Positions 5,944 to 7,242 of a DNA stretch of 7,242 nucleotides are shown here, piece after piece. This stretch comes from Bdellovibrionales bacterium. Lineage in GTDB: Bacteria; Bdellovibrionota; Bdellovibrionia; Bdellovibrionales; UBA1609. Made by a program: the position numbers and the translations under genes. The stretch's first letter is position 1, and every line of letters starts with the position of its first letter. The notes under the pieces are model-generated. The model was given only the letters and a program-made list of their open reading frames with translations. It made no database searches and was not told the DNA's origin. Location: NCBI GenBank assembly GCA_020435085.1, contig JAGRAB010000330.1:1-7242 (forward strand). The letters are read 5' to 3'.

Positions 5944-6000
5944 AAGGTGCCACCTAACTTGGTGATATGCACCGCATATCACCAAGTTAGGTGGCACTTT
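5944..6000. terminator. Long hairpin between convergent genes, likely bidirectional terminator
   Basis: GTGCCACCTAACTTGG... (5947-5970) and its exact reverse complement (5974-5997) form a 24-bp perfect stem with a 3-nt loop (ACC). One G-U and two A-U pairs extend it to 5944-6000. It starts 7 nt after the transglycosylase stop. The right arm contains the last codons and stop of folD (5987-5989). Flanking A and T runs are short (3 nt), so it is not a textbook intrinsic terminator, but its position between converging genes suggests termination or 3'-end protection for both. Confidence 0.7.
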
Positions 6001-6829
6001 CTGAAGCTTGGTAAAGAGACAGGGTGTTTTGTAAAAGCATAGTGATTGTCATGGGGCCAACGCCACCAGGGACAGGTGTCAGGGCAGAGACCCAGTTTTC
6101 CAATCCTTCCGGGTCCACATCTCCACAAAGTTTTCCAGAGGGCAATCGGTGCATACCCACATCAATAACAACGGCTCCCTTTTTAAAGGCTTCTTTTTTA
6201 AGAAATTTGGGTTGCCCGGCGGCAACAACAACGATTTCTGCTCTTTGAGTATGTTCAAATAGATTTTCGGTTTTTGAGTGACAGACGGTCACTGTCGCAT
6301 TGGCTGCTAAAAGAAGTTGCGCCATCGGCTTACCAACAATTTGGCTTCGCCCAATGACCACGACATTTTTTCCTACAACATCAATGTCATAAAATTTAAG
6401 AATTTGCATCACGCCATTGGGAGTACAAGGGACCGACCTTGGACGCCCTGCCATCAAAAGTCCTAAATTCTCTACCGTTAAACCATCGGCATCTTTTTTA
6501 GGATCAATCCTTCCGATCATTTCTTGTTCATTAAACTTTTTAGGTAATGGTAATTGGATTAAATAAGCGTCCACACCTGGGTTTTCATTCATTGCCGCAA
6601 TGGCAGTAATAAGCTCATCTTCGCTGGCAGATGACGGCAGTTGAATCTCCACACTCTCCATCCCTACTTCAGAGCAAGCTTTCATCTTGTTGCGAACATA
6701 AACTTGGCTGGCAGGATCTTCTCCCACCAGAATGACCCCCAGCCCCGGAGGTCTTTTCGTTTTTTCAACGGATTGGGCAAGGGTTTTTCGTAATGCTTTT
6801 GAAACTTCTTTGCCATCCAAACGAATCAT
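5987..6829 (-). CDS. folD: Bifunctional methylenetetrahydrofolate dehydrogenase/methenyltetrahydrofolate cyclohydrolase FolD
   Basis: This 280-aa cytosolic enzyme interconverts 5,10-methylene-, 5,10-methenyl- and 10-formyl-tetrahydrofolate using NAD(P), supplying one-carbon units for purines and formyl-methionine. Length is typical of the family. The start MIRLDGKEVSKAL at 6829 is preceded 6 nt upstream by GGAGG (6840-6836); an in-frame ATG at 6865 is rejected. Diagnostic motifs: YVRNKMKAC with Tyr44 and catalytic Lys48; IQLPLP with Gln92; DADGL with Asp115; PCTPNG (134-139); the Rossmann dinucleotide segment GRSQIVGKP (160-168); and PVPGGVGPMT (252-261). All expected residues are present, so it should be active. 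The C-terminal SAT and the stop codon lie in one arm of the hairpin at 5944-6000, so the extreme C-terminus seems to have been shaped by that repeat. It is divergent from the small gene at 6974. Confidence 0.97.
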   Translation of the reverse strand: MIRLDGKEVSKALRKTLAQSVEKTKRPPGLGVILVGEDPASQVYVRNKMKACSEVGMESVEIQLPSSASEDELITAIAAMNENPGVDAYLIQLPLPKKFNEQEMIGRIDPKKDADGLTVENLGLLMAGRPRSVPCTPNGVMQILKFYDIDVVGKNVVVIGRSQIVGKPMAQLLLAANATVTVCHSKTENLFEHTQRAEIVVVAAGQPKFLKKEAFKKGAVVIDVGMHRLPSGKLCGDVDPEGLENWVSALTPVPGGVGPMTITMLLQNTLSLYQASESAT

Positions 6830-6854
6830 GGCCGACCTCCCAATGTTCAGCCTC

Positions 6855-6883
6855 ACTATAAACACTTTCCAGTGTCTCGACTA
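6855..6883 (-). promoter_or_regulatory. Candidate folD promoter with a small palindrome in the spacer
   Basis: On the minus strand TATAGT (6860-6855) matches the -10 at 5 of 6; TAGTCG (6883-6878) matches the -35 at only 3 of 6, with a 17-bp spacer. The perfect inverted repeat ACACT-TTCC-AGTGT (6862-6875) fills the spacer and could be an operator. The leader would be about 20 nt and would include the GGAGG site. Confidence 0.35.
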
Positions 6884-6903
6884 GGGAAAGTTCCACCCTC
6901 TTC

Positions 6904-6926
6904 AGGTCAAGGAGGCGACTTGACCT
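6904..6926. promoter_or_regulatory. Perfect 8+8 inverted repeat in the divergent folD / 77-aa gene promoter region
   Basis: AGGTCAAG (6904-6911) and CTTGACCT (6919-6926) are exact reverse complements with a 7-bp spacer. Each arm contains TTGACC facing outward, a 5-of-6 match to a -35 hexamer. For the rightward gene, GATACT (6941-6946) is a possible -10 at a short 15-bp spacing. An alternative AGGAGG/CCTCCT stem (6910-6915 with 6924-6929) uses overlapping bases. It may be an operator, back-to-back -35 elements or a leader structure. Confidence 0.45.
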
Positions 6927-6973
6927 CCTGCAAGAAACCAGATACTTATTGAGCATCATTTGAGGAGGCATAC

Positions 6974-7207
6974 ATGGCAAGCAAAGTGAAACTTTCTGAT
7001 GATGGGAGTTCCATCGATTTCGTTCAATCAGACAGCCTTCCCTCTTCTACCAAAAAATTCCGTCAAAGTCCTGAAATTGAAGGATTTTATCGATTTGTTT
7101 TTGAAAATGACCTTCAGGCCGAAGCCTTTCAGATTTTAGAACAAATCATCGAAAAGCGAAAAGCGGATCGCAATGTTAAAAAAGCCCCAAAAAGAAAAAA
7201 AGCTTAA
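6974..7207 (+). CDS. 77-aa hypothetical protein with a lysine/arginine-rich tail
   Basis: I do not recognise a named family. The start MASKVKLSDDGSS is supported by AGGAGG (6963-6968), 5 nt upstream of ATG. The protein has no signal peptide or membrane segment, so it is likely cytosolic. Residues of about 36-62 (GFYRFVFENDLQAEAFQILEQIIEKR) look alpha-helical and amphipathic, which could support dimerisation. The last 16 residues are strongly basic, containing KADRNVKKAPKRKKA, which could bind nucleic acid or ribosomes; this is inference from composition. It is transcribed divergently from folD across 144 bp. A strong ribosome binding site and good coding character argue that it is real. Confidence 0.75.
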   Translation: MASKVKLSDDGSSIDFVQSDSLPSSTKKFRQSPEIEGFYRFVFENDLQAEAFQILEQIIEKRKADRNVKKAPKRKKA

Positions 7208-7242
7208 CTCACAAATAATATAAACTGGCCCCCTTAATTGCG

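Noticed and set aside
5695..5997. Minus-strand 100-codon ORF opposite the transglycosylase 3' end
   Set aside because: It begins inside the long hairpin and runs antisense to a well-supported gene; no recognisable protein features.
6065..6085. Another copy of the ACCTGTC-type repeat near the folD 3' end (GACAGGTGTCAGG)
   Set aside because: It lies inside the conserved PVPGGVGP motif of FolD, so the coding constraint explains it.
6765..6980. Minus-strand 71-codon ORF across the folD start
   Set aside because: It overlaps folD in another frame and the divergent promoter region; no family resemblance.

Overview
This 7.2 kb, AT-rich window (roughly 40% G+C by eye) looks like chromosome from a predatory or free-living member of the Bdellovibrionota (Bdellovibrio-like). 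The taxonomic call is inference. It rests on the style of the VWA-like lipoprotein, the large lipoprotein lytic transglycosylase with an Arg/Pro/Glu-rich linker, strong GGAGG-type ribosome binding sites and low G+C. No rRNA, tRNA, CRISPR array, prophage or intact transposon was seen.

Layout, left to right. The minus strand carries the first 31 codons of mscL (mechanosensitive channel) at the window edge. Upstream of it, also on minus, is a 355-aa lipoprotein with a VWA-like fold whose metal-binding motif is degenerate. A 13-bp perfect hairpin sits exactly between the mscL start codon and its likely transcription start and buries the mscL Shine-Dalgarno. Next is a long AT-rich gap (1234-1922) with a repeated TCTTTTTGA motif, an inverted repeat upstream of the lipoprotein gene, and a sigma-54-like -24/-12 element facing right. 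The plus strand then carries a secreted beta-helix protein (1923-3074), a 250-bp gap holding two degenerate repeats, and an 870-aa lipoprotein whose C-terminus is a GH23 lytic transglycosylase domain (3325-5937). This gene converges on folD (5987-6829, minus). Between them is a 24-bp perfect inverted repeat with a 3-nt loop, one arm of which contains the folD stop codon. A divergent promoter region (6830-6973) with a perfect 8+8 inverted repeat separates folD from a 77-aa basic-tailed protein of unknown function (6974-7207, plus).

Three of the six genes encode predicted exported or lipid-anchored envelope proteins and a fourth (mscL) is an inner-membrane channel, so the left 80% of the window is envelope-oriented. 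folD is a housekeeping one-carbon gene. I see no evidence of a single multi-gene system. The points most worth a second look are structural: the mscL leader hairpin, the long folD 3' hairpin, the competing anti-Shine-Dalgarno pairing upstream of the 77-aa gene, the sigma-54-like site, and the unusual architecture of the transglycosylase.
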